A stretch of 64,000 nt of DNA from Paenibacillus zeirhizosphaerae (lineage in GTDB: Bacteria > Bacillota > Bacilli > Paenibacillales > Paenibacillaceae), in assembly GCF_030705605.1 (NCBI RefSeq), contig NZ_JAPCKK010000011.1, forward strand, positions 1-64,000, given 5' to 3'. How positions within the stretch are numbered: the first letter of the stretch is position 1; each line of letters opens with the position of its first letter. Of the stretch, positions 16,306 to 25,271 are shown one piece after another. The translations under genes were made by a program, and so were the position numbers. Below the pieces are notes generated by a model. The model was not told the origin of the DNA. It worked only from the letters and a program-made list of their open reading frames with translations, and did no database searches.

Positions 16306-17433
16306 TTATAATTTCGAACGTGATTGGTCCGGCTTCACCCGAAGACGGAGCAGTGTATTGATAATCGGTCTTTTCGTCTTGCTGACAAGCCCGATCACTT
16401 CTGCACCGATCTGCAGGAAAAACATCATGATACAGATAACCACAAAGGTTACCCAGTTGGCTTCATTCATGGCTGCTGATGTCTGGATGACGGCCAGTAC
16501 ACCGAAGAAAGCTGCGATACTATAAATAATCAGAACCGTCTGCCTATGGCTGAAGCCCAGCTCACGCAGACAATGATGAAGATGTCCTTTGTCAGGAGAA
16601 AAAATCGGCTTCTTCTGCAGCTTACGACGTACGATGGCGAAGAAGGTATCCGACAACGGAACCCCGATAATGATCAACGGTGTAATAAAAGAAACAACTG
16701 CGATTTGCTTATATCCCAAGAGTGACAGCATCGCTAGGCAGAAGCCCAGGAACAGCGACCCGGTATCACCCATAAAAATTTTAGCCGGATGGAAATTAAA
16801 GAACAAAAATCCGATAATGCTGCCCAGCAGCACCAGACACAACAAGGCAACGGGTACATTACCCATGAGCATGGACATGACGAAGATGGTACCGATTGCG
16901 ATGCCGGACACACCAGCCGCAAGCCCGTCCAGTCCGTCAATCAGGTTAATCGCGTTCGTCACACCAACAATCCAGAAAATGGTCAACGGAATCGAAATCC
17001 AGCTCTCGAGTGAGGAGTAGGCATTCTGAAACGGAATATCTACAAAATCAACACGAATATCGAATCCGAAAACAACCATACTGGCGATACCAATTTGAAC
17101 CAAAAATTTGAGCTTGGCATTCAGATCGAAGCGGTCATCCAAAGCACCGATAACAACAATCAAGGTTCCACCGATCAAAAAGGCGGAAATGAAGTTAATA
17201 TCCCGCGATGTCAATACGCCTTCCGGTACGAACGGCAACAGCACCAGCGTCGTTAAAATAAATGCCAGAAATATTCCTAGCCCGCCCAGGCGCGGCATAA
17301 TTCTGGTATGCACTTTACGGGCATTCGGCACATCAACGGCTCCAACCCTGACCGCGAATTTTTTTACGAGTGGCGTCAGGGCTAATGCCAGTGCCAATGC
17401 TGCGACAAAACCAATGATATAGATCGGTAACAT
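16306..17433 (-). CDS. tagO: Undecaprenyl-phosphate GlcNAc-1-phosphate transferase
   Basis: Starts wall-polymer synthesis by moving GlcNAc-1-phosphate from UDP-GlcNAc to undecaprenyl phosphate in the membrane. The 375-residue protein has about ten hydrophobic helices and the MraY/WecA-family motifs: GALDDRFDLNAKLK (Asp pair, about 97-110), NAINLIDGLDGLAAG (about 163-177), FMGDTGSLFLG (about 222-232) and the HLHH cytoplasmic loop (about 286-289). TagA and CsaB lie directly upstream on the same strand, pointing to secondary cell-wall polymer rather than only teichoic acid. It has its own terminator. Confidence 0.94.
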   Translation of the reverse strand: MLPIYIIGFVAALALALALTPLVKKFAVRVGAVDVPNARKVHTRIMPRLGGLGIFLAFILTTLVLLPFVPEGVLTSRDINFISAFLIGGTLIVVIGALDDRFDLNAKLKFLVQIGIASMVVFGFDIRVDFVDIPFQNAYSSLESWISIPLTIFWIVGVTNAINLIDGLDGLAAGVSGIAIGTIFVMSMLMGNVPVALLCLVLLGSIIGFLFFNFHPAKIFMGDTGSLFLGFCLAMLSLLGYKQIAVVSFITPLIIIGVPLSDTFFAIVRRKLQKKPIFSPDKGHLHHCLRELGFSHRQTVLIIYSIAAFFGVLAVIQTSAAMNEANWVTFVVICIMMFFLQIGAEVIGLVSKTKRPIINTLLRLRVKPDQSRSKL

Positions 17434-17601
17434 TTGATCATTCGACCCCCATTTTTAACGTGAATCTTTTCGCCGTCCTCTTTACCATGTGAAGATTTGG
17501 TGAAAATGATCCAACCGCATTGAATTATACTCCGATCAAAAATAAATACCAACCTTTATTTTATGGCAATTTAGGTTGTTTACAGGTCAAATTCCCGCTT
17601 A

Positions 17602-18366
17602 TCAGCCCATTTTTGTCACATTTTCTCTTGCACGCAGTACTTTCACTGCGAATTTCGGCAGCGCAAGCATTCTTTTATACCGACTCGGCTCCTTTAGCAG
17701 GCGATAAAACCATTCAAGACGCAGCTTTTGAAAGACGACCGGTGCACGCTTGCTCTTGCCTGAAATGACGTCAAAGCTTCCGCCTACACCCATCATTACG
17801 GGAACATTTAACCGTTCCTTATGTCTGGCGATCCATGGCTCCTGCGTATCTGCTCCGCGGGCTACGAACAGCAGATCGGGCTCAACCTCGCGAATAGCCC
17901 TGATCACCTCGTCATCCTGATCAGGACCAAAAAATCCATCCCTTATTCCGCATATCACAACTCCAGGATAAAGCTCCTTCAGCCTGGCTGCTGTCGCCTG
18001 AATCACTTCTGCAGTTGATCCAAGCAGATACACCTTCCATCCACGAGTCTCGCCCACTTTGAACAATTCGTGCATCAAATCAAATCCGGCCACACGTTCG
18101 GCTACGGGCATGCCCGCCACTTCTGCCGCCCAGACAACACCTGTGCCGTCCGGCACCAGCAGCTCAGCGCTCCTCATCACGTTCATGTAGTCCGCATTTT
18201 CCAGCGCTGTCATGACCATAATCGGATTGGCCGTAATGATTTGATGGGGCCTTCTGGAGCTAACAGCCGCTGTTAACCAAGCTACTGTCTGCTGCATATC
18301 GAGCCTTGATACCAGGAGTCCAAAGATCGGAACCGTCGGAACTGTTTGCTGCTGCATCACTTTCAA
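17602..18366 (-). CDS. tagA: WecG/TagA/CpsF family N-acetylmannosaminyltransferase
   Basis: Adds ManNAc from UDP-ManNAc to undecaprenyl-PP-GlcNAc, giving the ManNAc-GlcNAc linkage disaccharide on the inner membrane face. The 254-residue length and motifs fit: TANPIMVMTALEN near the N-terminus, LVPDGTGVVWAAEV, VYLLGSTAEVIQATAARL and VGGSFDVISGKSKRAPVVFQKLRLEW. The first in-frame codon after the csaB stop is TTG (18366); GTG 18360 or ATG 18357 sit at better distance from AAAGGA, so the exact start is uncertain by a few residues. Its substrate can be supplied by MnaA, encoded at 40.2 kb. Confidence 0.93.
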   Translation of the reverse strand: MKVMQQQTVPTVPIFGLLVSRLDMQQTVAWLTAAVSSRRPHQIITANPIMVMTALENADYMNVMRSAELLVPDGTGVVWAAEVAGMPVAERVAGFDLMHELFKVGETRGWKVYLLGSTAEVIQATAARLKELYPGVVICGIRDGFFGPDQDDEVIRAIREVEPDLLFVARGADTQEPWIARHKERLNVPVMMGVGGSFDVISGKSKRAPVVFQKLRLEWFYRLLKEPSRYKRMLALPKFAVKVLRARENVTKMG

Positions 18367-19500
18367 TCATCCTTTACGACTCAAATATTCGATAATTTGC
18401 CGTGCGGGCAGACGAGCTTCCTGCCGCAGAGCCTGAATCGCAGCAGCCCGACTGCTGCGCCATGCTTCGCGGTTGTCGAGCAGTGTGGCTGCCTCCGTTG
18501 CAAGCTTGTCCCCGCTAAGTGTATCCGATGAACCAACCGGCGTACTGCCGATCCGGCTCAGAAAATGATTGATCTTCGGATCATAAGATATGCCGATCAG
18601 CGGAACCTCTCTGGAAGCGGCATAGATGAGACTGTGAAGCCGCATTCCGATCATAAGATCACACCTGCTGACTTCCAGCAGCATCTGCTGGGGGTCCGTG
18701 ATCTCCTGCGCCATGCTGATACGGCTGCTTCCACTCGTGCTCAGATCGCCCAATTGCTCCAGAACATATCTGGAGGCCTCCACATCATCCGGCAGGTGAA
18801 AAGGCAGAAACCGCAGATGAACGGTGCGCTCGGCGCTAAGCTTGCGCAATCCGTCAGCAATGGCGCCCAGCTCTCTTTTTTCCTTATCCCAATAACGTAC
18901 CGAGATGCCGACCACCGGCGGCTTTGCAGATGGCATATCTGCAGCCCCTGACTCTGCATGCGGTGGCAGCGGGAGTCCCATCACAGGATCCGGAACAACC
19001 TGAACGGAGGAACGATGTACGCCCATGGTTGCCAACAAATCTGCCGACTGCTCATCCCGGACCGATATATATGCGCAGCGGTTGAACACTGACTTAATCA
19101 GCGGGTAAAACCATCTGCGCTGCACCGGACCAATTCCCTGCGCATAGACAAATGTCGGCTTTCCTGCCCATTGCGCCAGCTTTAGTATAGCCAGGTAATA
19201 CGGGATGGATTTAGGACTGGTAGCATCCTGCAGGAGACTTCCGCCGCCGCTGATGACACCCGTGCTTTCCCTGATCGCCGCTCTGACTTCCTTCAATCTC
19301 ATCCGGTTCACGGCCCGCACACCATACATATTCATGGTCCATGCGGGATCAGAAGAGAGGACGATGGGCTCGACGGTTATTCCAGCTTGCTTACCGGCTT
19401 CATCCAAAGCCGTTAGAATGGATTTCAACACAGCCTCATCCCCGCTGTTGCGGAAGCCGTAATAGCCGGAAATTACAATTTTCGGAGCCGGGGAGACCAT
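18367..19500 (-). CDS. csaB: Polysaccharide pyruvyl transferase CsaB
   Basis: Transfers pyruvate from phosphoenolpyruvate as a ketal onto ManNAc-type residues of the secondary wall polymer, creating the ligand for SLH domains (known from Bacillus anthracis and Paenibacillus). The 377-residue protein shows the family features: ISGYYGFRNSGDEAVL at the N-terminus, GVISGGGSLLQDATS (about 79-93), YAQGIGPV (about 119-126) and IGMRLHSLIYAASREVPLIGISYDPK (about 291-316). It overlaps the upstream DUF5693 gene by 28 bases and abuts tagA, so the three genes are translationally linked. Confidence 0.95.
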   Translation of the reverse strand: MVSPAPKIVISGYYGFRNSGDEAVLKSILTALDEAGKQAGITVEPIVLSSDPAWTMNMYGVRAVNRMRLKEVRAAIRESTGVISGGGSLLQDATSPKSIPYYLAILKLAQWAGKPTFVYAQGIGPVQRRWFYPLIKSVFNRCAYISVRDEQSADLLATMGVHRSSVQVVPDPVMGLPLPPHAESGAADMPSAKPPVVGISVRYWDKEKRELGAIADGLRKLSAERTVHLRFLPFHLPDDVEASRYVLEQLGDLSTSGSSRISMAQEITDPQQMLLEVSRCDLMIGMRLHSLIYAASREVPLIGISYDPKINHFLSRIGSTPVGSSDTLSGDKLATEAATLLDNREAWRSSRAAAIQALRQEARLPARQIIEYLSRKG

Positions 19501-21491
19501 TTATTCCAACATCCTTCCAACAGTTGCCATACGGCAACCGCAATAATTCCAATCAGAAGCCCCATACCCAGACCGAGCAGTCCGCGAATCAGCGAGATCA
19601 CAATCGGAGAATGGATATGAGCAAACGTATCAACCATCGACAGTTGGCCGATTACGGCGATAATCAGCACATAAATCGCTTTACGGTGCTTCAGCGCCGC
19701 GAATATCCCTACGATAAATAATGGATGTGCCATTAAAAATTCCTTGTTGCGCGGTCTGACGCCAAATGTATTTTCCAGGAACGTGCGGAACGCCATTTCA
19801 TACGAAGATACAGATCCGGCATTGCCCGTGCGAGAGAGGTAATAATAGCCCGCTCCCGCCAGAATAACCGCCGCCCCCACCATCAATACCGTAACTGGCA
19901 TCCGCAGCAGCTTAGGAATTTCTGTTTTAAGCGATATCCCTCTATAGAAGAACAGATACACCGCTACCAGGAAAATCGGAGCAAAATGCAGCAAGCTTAC
20001 GCCCCTGAACTGATTGAGCACCAGACTGTAGCTGATGTTATTCAATAGAGCGATGACAAAAGGTACCGCTGCCAGCGACAAGATCGAGGTCTGCACAAAC
20101 AGAAGCACAGATTTAGCCAGCCTGCTTCCTGCGGAAAGTCCCGGATTCTGCTCATGGAGCGCCGATACTTTCCGTATGGCCAGCACCGTGGCCACAGTGG
20201 GCGCACTAATCGCAGCAGCCAGCGCAAGCGCCTGTTCCATCAGACTGGCGTTTAGCACATACAGCCCCGCACATCCGATAATGCCAAGGCCAAAAGCAGC
20301 CAACGTCAAGGCTGGAATGAAATAGGAAATCATAATGGCGATCAGAGCAACAGCACCTGCGACAGCCACCATTTTAAAATAACGCTGCATTGAAGAATCA
20401 CTTACCTGGAACGGCTCGGCTTGTCCTATAGTAAAACCGTTACTCTCTATGCGTTGAACGGCATTCCCCGGTGCAGCCAGCGCTTGTATGAGGTTATCGA
20501 CGGAATCTTTAACCTTTGCTTCCACAACACTCCGGGTAGGGATCGTATTTAGATACAAAATCCGTATATTCCGGTCTTTGGTTGCCAGGACAAACCGGTC
20601 AGAAATCGTCTGAATATCGAGCGTCGAGTCACCTTCACTCAACGAATGCAGCCGGACCACATTATAATCAATCAAATAAGCGAGCCGGTTAAAGCCAAGC
20701 TGCGGAGCTTTCAGGCCTTCTATAGCCGCCACGCCGATACCATGCTTGTTCAGCAGCTCTGCAAAGGCAGTAACGCTGTTCATCTCGGCATCATCATGGA
20801 AGCCCTTCACAGACTCGCCTTCGAACAGAATACGCTTTACCCCATTTTGCTCAAAAGTGGAAAGCGTACTCTCCACCAAATGCTGGTTGTACGGCAGGCT
20901 GTCCGTCATCCGCGGCATAATATTAAAGCCCTTGGAGCGCAGCATCGCCATAGCAATCGGGTCAGGCTGCATCGGCTTCAGGGAAGCATCCTCCGGCGAG
21001 GTTTCAATCACGAGCCCGCTTTGGCCCTCATAGCTCCACGGGTTTACCGCAATCCCCAGACTTGCGAAGGTCTCTTTGATCATGGGTGCGAACGCATCCG
21101 CACTTTCCTTGTTCGAGAACTGTACGTAAGTAAAATTTTGATTTCCCGGTACAGGCTGTCCTGTCAGGCGGGAGACGTCTTTTTCATTATAAGTCACGAT
21201 ACGGCGAGCCTTCTCCAGTTCACCCAAGGTGCTCTCAAACAACGCCATGGAAGTGACGCCCGCTTCCTTCAATCTGTCTAACTGTTCGTTCAGATAATCC
21301 TGGGGATGTGCTTGGTAAGATGCGGCATCCGTCAAATCACGGTAATCAAATACAATTTCTACTGTTCTGGATGTTGCCTCCGTTTGCAGACGATCGCTAA
21401 TCACCGGTATGGCTGCAACCAGACCGATGACGACGACTACCCATAACCATTTCCGCGCGCGGGTATTCCAATACTGCCATTTTTGATGCAC
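19473..21491 (-). CDS. DUF5693 family polytopic membrane protein, csaB partner
   Basis: Function not established. The 672-residue protein has one N-terminal membrane helix (about 15-33), a large exported domain (about 35-370) with alternating alpha/beta character, then about eight hydrophobic helices to the C-terminus. Its 28-base overlap with csaB suggests a role in wall-polymer pyruvylation, transport or flipping; csaA, the csaB partner in B. anthracis, is also a polytopic membrane protein, though I cannot claim homology. GTG 21491 sits 6 bases from AGGAGGT and is preferred to the adjacent TTG 21494. A terminator-like hairpin lies upstream, before this gene. Confidence 0.85.
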   Translation of the reverse strand: MHQKWQYWNTRARKWLWVVVVIGLVAAIPVISDRLQTEATSRTVEIVFDYRDLTDAASYQAHPQDYLNEQLDRLKEAGVTSMALFESTLGELEKARRIVTYNEKDVSRLTGQPVPGNQNFTYVQFSNKESADAFAPMIKETFASLGIAVNPWSYEGQSGLVIETSPEDASLKPMQPDPIAMAMLRSKGFNIMPRMTDSLPYNQHLVESTLSTFEQNGVKRILFEGESVKGFHDDAEMNSVTAFAELLNKHGIGVAAIEGLKAPQLGFNRLAYLIDYNVVRLHSLSEGDSTLDIQTISDRFVLATKDRNIRILYLNTIPTRSVVEAKVKDSVDNLIQALAAPGNAVQRIESNGFTIGQAEPFQVSDSSMQRYFKMVAVAGAVALIAIMISYFIPALTLAAFGLGIIGCAGLYVLNASLMEQALALAAAISAPTVATVLAIRKVSALHEQNPGLSAGSRLAKSVLLFVQTSILSLAAVPFVIALLNNISYSLVLNQFRGVSLLHFAPIFLVAVYLFFYRGISLKTEIPKLLRMPVTVLMVGAAVILAGAGYYYLSRTGNAGSVSSYEMAFRTFLENTFGVRPRNKEFLMAHPLFIVGIFAALKHRKAIYVLIIAVIGQLSMVDTFAHIHSPIVISLIRGLLGLGMGLLIGIIAVAVWQLLEGCWNKWSPRLRKL

Positions 21492-21622
21492 CAAAGTACC
21501 TCCTCATCATTCAACACGCTGTGCAGATCTGTCCTAATCCAACAGAATGTGCAGCATGCCGTAAAACGAACTTCCCGTCAGGCCAAGCCACGACCGCGAA
21601 TCCACCATGAAATTCCAGTTCA

Positions 21623-21688
21623 AAAGCAGGTGACCTCTCCCGGCTTGCTGCCCATTGCCGTGAGAGGTCACCGTTGCGTTCCTGCTTT
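21623..21688 (-). terminator. Hairpin after phosphoglucomutase gene
   Basis: GGTGACCTCTC (21629-21639) pairs with GAGAGGTCACC (21662-21672), and AAAGCAGG/CCTGCTTT can extend it outward. On the minus strand only a short T run follows (TGCTTTTG), so termination may be partial. Confidence 0.6.
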
Positions 21689-21694
21689 AAGTTC

Positions 21695-23413
21695 TTAAGC
21701 GTCTACACGGGACATTACATCGTCCACCAGACGCGCAATTTTATCCTCCGCATCCGGAGTGGAAGAGCCGCGTACCGCAAAATACACCTTAATCTTCGGC
21801 TCTGTGCCGGAAGGACGCAGGCAGAACCATGAGCCATCCTCCAGCATAAACTTGAGCACGTTTTCTTGAGGAAGCCCATCCAGCCCTTTGGAGTAATCCA
21901 GCACTTCCTTAACCTTGACTCCTGCGATTTCATCGGCCGGGTTGTTGCGCCACTGGGTCATCAGGGATTGGATTTTCTCAAGCCCGTCTTTCCCCTTCAA
22001 TGTGCGCGATTCAAGTCTTTCCTGGAAGTATCCGAACTGTTCATACAGCTCCTCCAGCACATCGTACAACGTTTTTCCTTGTGTGCTGTAATAAGCGGCG
22101 GCTTCAGCAATCAGCATTGCAGCCAGAACGGCATCTTTGTCACGAGCATAATTGCCGGCCAGATATCCGTAGCTCTCCTCATAGCCAAACAAATAGGTAT
22201 GACTTCCAGTTTGGTCGAACTTATTCATCAGCTCGCCGATATATTTAAAACCAGTGAGCGTGTTAAACACGGTAGCACCAAAATGCTCGGCAATGACCGC
22301 ACCCATCTCGCTTGTGACAATCGTTTTAACCACAGCCCCATTGTCTGGCAGTCTACCTGCTTCTTTAAGCTGGTTCAGCAAATAGTATACCATAATGGCA
22401 CCGGACTGGTTGCCGGAGAGCACAACATATTCGCCATTCTTGTTTTTAACAACCGCACCCATACGGTCGGCATCCGGGTCTGTTCCGAGCAGAAGATCCG
22501 CTCCGATTTTACCGCCAAGCTCGATGGCCAGCTTAAAGGCATCGCGCTCCTCGGGATTGGGTGATTTCACCGTGGAAAACTCGGCATCCGGTTGTTCTTG
22601 CTCAGGCACAATATGAACCTGCTGGAATCCGAGCTTCTCCAGAACCCGGCGTACAGGCTGGTTGCCTGTGCCATGGAGCGGAGTATAGACCAGCTTGAAG
22701 TCCTTGCCCGGTCCATTGGCAATTAGCTCACGGTTGACGCTGACCCCGGAAACCACATTAATGAAGGCTTCGTCCTCTTCCTCGTCAAGCCATACGAGCA
22801 GCTCCTGCGCCTCTGCCTCTTCACGTGAAATGCGATGCACATCAGAGAAGGAGGGCACCTCCCGGATATAACCGATCACCTTCTCGGCCTCATCCGGCAC
22901 AAGCTGTCCGCCCTGTTGGTTATACACTTTATATCCGTTATATTCAGGCGGGTTGTGGCTGGCTGTAACGACGATTCCACCGGTTGCTTTCAAATGGCGG
23001 ACACTGAAGGAAAGCTGTGGTGTAGGGCGCAACGACGGAAACAGCTTCGCGACGATCCCGTTACCGGCAAGAACTAATGCAGCTTCCAGCGCAAACTCCG
23101 GAGAAAAGTGGCGGGAATCATGTGCAATCACGACAGAAGGCTTGCCCTCCCGATCCCCGTGTTCCTCCAAAATGAACCGTGCGAGCCCCTGGGTAGCACG
23201 GCCAACTACATAACGGTTCATCCGGTTGCTACCCGCGCCAATGACACCACGCAGCCCGCCTGTGCCAAACTCCAGTTCTTTATAAAAACGGTCTTCGAGC
23301 TCCTTATCATTGTCTTCCAGAGCCCGCAACTCCTGTTTTGTCTCCTCATCAATGACAGGATCTTGAAGCCAGCGTTCAATGCTCTCCAGAGCTTGTGTGC
23401 TTAATTGTGACAT
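21695..23413 (-). CDS. pgcA: Alpha-phosphoglucomutase / phospho-sugar mutase
   Basis: Interconverts glucose-6-phosphate and glucose-1-phosphate, feeding UDP-glucose and wall or glycolipid precursors. The 572-residue protein fits the long Firmicute phospho-sugar mutase group. It has the catalytic serine loop TASHNPPEYNGYKVY (about 151-165), the metal loop GTDPDADRMGA (about 304-314), the sugar-specificity region FGYEESYGYLAG (about 408-419) and the phosphate-binding LRPSGTEPKIKVYF (about 529-542). It lies between fabZ and the csaB operon on the same strand with its own ribosome site. Confidence 0.95.
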   Translation of the reverse strand: MSQLSTQALESIERWLQDPVIDEETKQELRALEDNDKELEDRFYKELEFGTGGLRGVIGAGSNRMNRYVVGRATQGLARFILEEHGDREGKPSVVIAHDSRHFSPEFALEAALVLAGNGIVAKLFPSLRPTPQLSFSVRHLKATGGIVVTASHNPPEYNGYKVYNQQGGQLVPDEAEKVIGYIREVPSFSDVHRISREEAEAQELLVWLDEEEDEAFINVVSGVSVNRELIANGPGKDFKLVYTPLHGTGNQPVRRVLEKLGFQQVHIVPEQEQPDAEFSTVKSPNPEERDAFKLAIELGGKIGADLLLGTDPDADRMGAVVKNKNGEYVVLSGNQSGAIMVYYLLNQLKEAGRLPDNGAVVKTIVTSEMGAVIAEHFGATVFNTLTGFKYIGELMNKFDQTGSHTYLFGYEESYGYLAGNYARDKDAVLAAMLIAEAAAYYSTQGKTLYDVLEELYEQFGYFQERLESRTLKGKDGLEKIQSLMTQWRNNPADEIAGVKVKEVLDYSKGLDGLPQENVLKFMLEDGSWFCLRPSGTEPKIKVYFAVRGSSTPDAEDKIARLVDDVMSRVDA

Positions 23414-23478
23414 ATAGTTGTTTCCCCTTCCTACTATTATTATTAGAATTGGGATTGCCTATGTAAGCTGAAGCAAAA

Positions 23479-23913
23479 TCAAGACAGGGCGAACATGATT
23501 TCGCCCTCGGCGACGATTTTATCGCCTACGCTGGCGGTTGCTTTTCCCTTCCCGATCGAACCCTTCAGACGTATAATTTCAACCTCAAGCTTTAATGTAT
23601 CTCCCGGGACAACCTGTCCTCTAAAACGAAAGCCATCCAGTCCGGCCAAAAAGCCGATCTTGCCGCGGTTCGCTTCAACCTTGAGGATTGCCACCGCACC
23701 AACCTGCGCAAGCGCCTCCGTAATCAACACGCCCGGCATGACCGGGTAACCCGGAAAATGTCCTGTAAAGAACGGTTCATTCATGGTGACATTTTTGATG
23801 CCTACCGCTCTCTTGCCTTCTTCCAGTTCAATAATGCGGTCTACCAGCAGAAACGGCGGACGATGCGGAATAACTTCCTGAATCTGATTGATATCCAACT
23901 GCACCTTTTCCAT
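23479..23913 (-). CDS. fabZ: 3-hydroxyacyl-ACP dehydratase FabZ
   Basis: Dehydrates 3-hydroxyacyl-ACP in type II fatty-acid synthesis. The hot-dog fold markers are [13 protein letters not shown] near the N-terminus and the catalytic [22 protein letters not shown] (His ... Glu). From ATG 23913, with GGAG at 9 bases, the protein has 144 residues, the usual length; the longer frame to 23952 adds 13 residues without a spaced ribosome site. In Bacillus subtilis fabZ (ywpB) also follows flhO-flhP. The 314 bases upstream (23914-24227) hold the terminator of the mbl-flh group and no gene I can support. Confidence 0.96.
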   Translation of the reverse strand: MEKVQLDINQIQEVIPHRPPFLLVDRIIELEEGKRAVGIKNVTMNEPFFTGHFPGYPVMPGVLITEALAQVGAVAILKVEANRGKIGFLAGLDGFRFRGQVVPGDTLKLEVEIIRLKGSIGKGKATASVGDKIVAEGEIMFALS

Positions 23914-24174
23914 AGCGATCATCTCCATATCCTTTGCATAAAAACAGTTCAAACCGGTAATAACTATAGTTATCCTTACACTTTCTGCAGAAGTGTAGGT
24001 TGAGATAAGGGGCTTTTTCCGCCGATGCTAAAAACAAGGCGTGAAAAGGCCCTTTTGAACGAATATGCACTAAACTCCCCCATCATTATACATTTTCCGA
24101 GGCTAAAAAGAAAATTCCGCCCAAGTACCATTTTGGGGTACACCTGTAGCTCTATTACCATACTGATCAGCAGG

Positions 24175-24205
24175 CAAAAAACCGCACGTCTTCCGTCGTA
24201 CGGTT
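24175..24205 (-). terminator. Terminator of the flhO-flhP-EpuA group
   Basis: On the minus strand ACCGTACG pairs with CGTGCGGT (24181-24204, one G-T wobble, 8-base loop) and six T residues follow (24176-24181). It lies just past the small membrane-protein gene. Confidence 0.75.
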
Positions 24206-24227
24206 AGGATTAAAATATATAAGGAAG

Positions 24228-24428
24228 CTATGGAGCGAATACCAAATCAAACACATGCCGCCATGTACCGATATTGAACACTTCTTCGAGGCCATGTTTA
24301 CCTACAACGACATAACCGGCAATTAGCCCCCCAAACAGGGAAAGCACAAGAAGCAGCGGGATCACAAAATGACGGACGATTCGCCATACGGATTTTTTTG
24401 GAGCTGCTGTTTCCTTCTGTTCTGTCAT
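24228..24428 (-). CDS. Small EpuA-like (DNA-directed RNA polymerase subunit beta domain) membrane protein
   Basis: A 66-residue single-pass protein: basic, Lys-rich cytoplasmic start, one strong helix (about 23-44, IPLLLVLSLFGGLIAGYVVVG) and a short tail ending TWRHVFDLVFAP. This pattern, including the TW-H-x-x-D-x-V tail, matches the small family catalogued as EpuA / DNA-directed RNA polymerase subunit beta; despite that name no catalytic role is known. It starts 11 bases after the flhP stop and belongs to that transcript. Confidence 0.78.
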   Translation of the reverse strand: MTEQKETAAPKKSVWRIVRHFVIPLLLVLSLFGGLIAGYVVVGKHGLEEVFNIGTWRHVFDLVFAP

Positions 24429-24439
24429 CACTTTACCGC

Positions 24440-25258
24440 CTATGCCCGCAGAGTGTTAGCCAGACCCATTAACGTGTCACTGGAAGTGAGCGCCCGTGAA
24501 GCCATCTGGAACATCCGCTGAATTTGCATCATTTCCGTCATCTCATCCGTCAGATCCACATTGGACTGTTCCAGGTAGCCTTGACGAATCGTCGAAGACA
24601 CCGGAGCCGTTGCGGCTCCTGCCCCGAACACATCAGCCTCGGTAGCGCCACTAGCTAATACAAACGTATTATCAGGTCCCTGCACAAAACCTTCGGGACG
24701 CTGCGGCTCCACAATTTGGAGCTGATGCGCCACGTAAGGAACGCCATTGCCTTGATCCCGAACCAGCAGATTGCCTTGCTTGTCAATTGCCACCTTCGAG
24801 CCTAAGGGTGCTGTCACCGGAATATCGTTACGATCGAGCACCGGATGGCCCTCGGATGTGGTCAGCAGCAGGCCCGTTCCTAGCGGATCGGGAGTAAAAC
24901 CGAAGCTGCCATTCCGTGTCCATGCCTTCTGGCCATTGACCTCAATGGCGAACAGCCCACTGCCTTCAATCGCCAAATCCGTGGGATTGCCAGTCTCCTT
25001 CAGCGAACCCTGCTTCATATCTGTGCTCATAGCTGCTGCCCTGACCCCGAAACCCAGATTAAAGCCAAGCGGCATCGCCCGCCCGGTCTGGCGAAAGGCT
25101 TCAGGCTGCTGCTGAACCCGTGACAGCACATCCTCGAAGGAAGTATCCTTGTTTTTATAACCTACTGTATTCACATTTGCTACATTATCGGCAATCATGT
25201 CCAGCCGCTTCTGTACGCCGGACATCGTAACCATAGCGCCGATCATGGAGTTATTCAT
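24440..25258 (-). CDS. flhP: Flagellar hook-basal body (rod) protein FlhP
   Basis: A FlgG/FlgF-type component of the flagellar distal rod, exported by the flagellar type III system. N-terminal heptad and NANVNTVGYK motif (MIADNVANVNTVGYKNKDTSFE, about 21-42), central variable D1 domain, and C-terminal SNVDLTDEMTEMMQIQRMFQMASRAL helix (about 231-256). The 272-residue length is typical. It follows flhO by 13 bases, and the mbl-flhO-flhP order is the same as in Bacillus subtilis. Confidence 0.92.
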   Translation of the reverse strand: MNNSMIGAMVTMSGVQKRLDMIADNVANVNTVGYKNKDTSFEDVLSRVQQQPEAFRQTGRAMPLGFNLGFGVRAAAMSTDMKQGSLKETGNPTDLAIEGSGLFAIEVNGQKAWTRNGSFGFTPDPLGTGLLLTTSEGHPVLDRNDIPVTAPLGSKVAIDKQGNLLVRDQGNGVPYVAHQLQIVEPQRPEGFVQGPDNTFVLASGATEADVFGAGAATAPVSSTIRQGYLEQSNVDLTDEMTEMMQIQRMFQMASRALTSSDTLMGLANTLRA

Positions 25259-25271
25259 GGCTCTATTCCCC

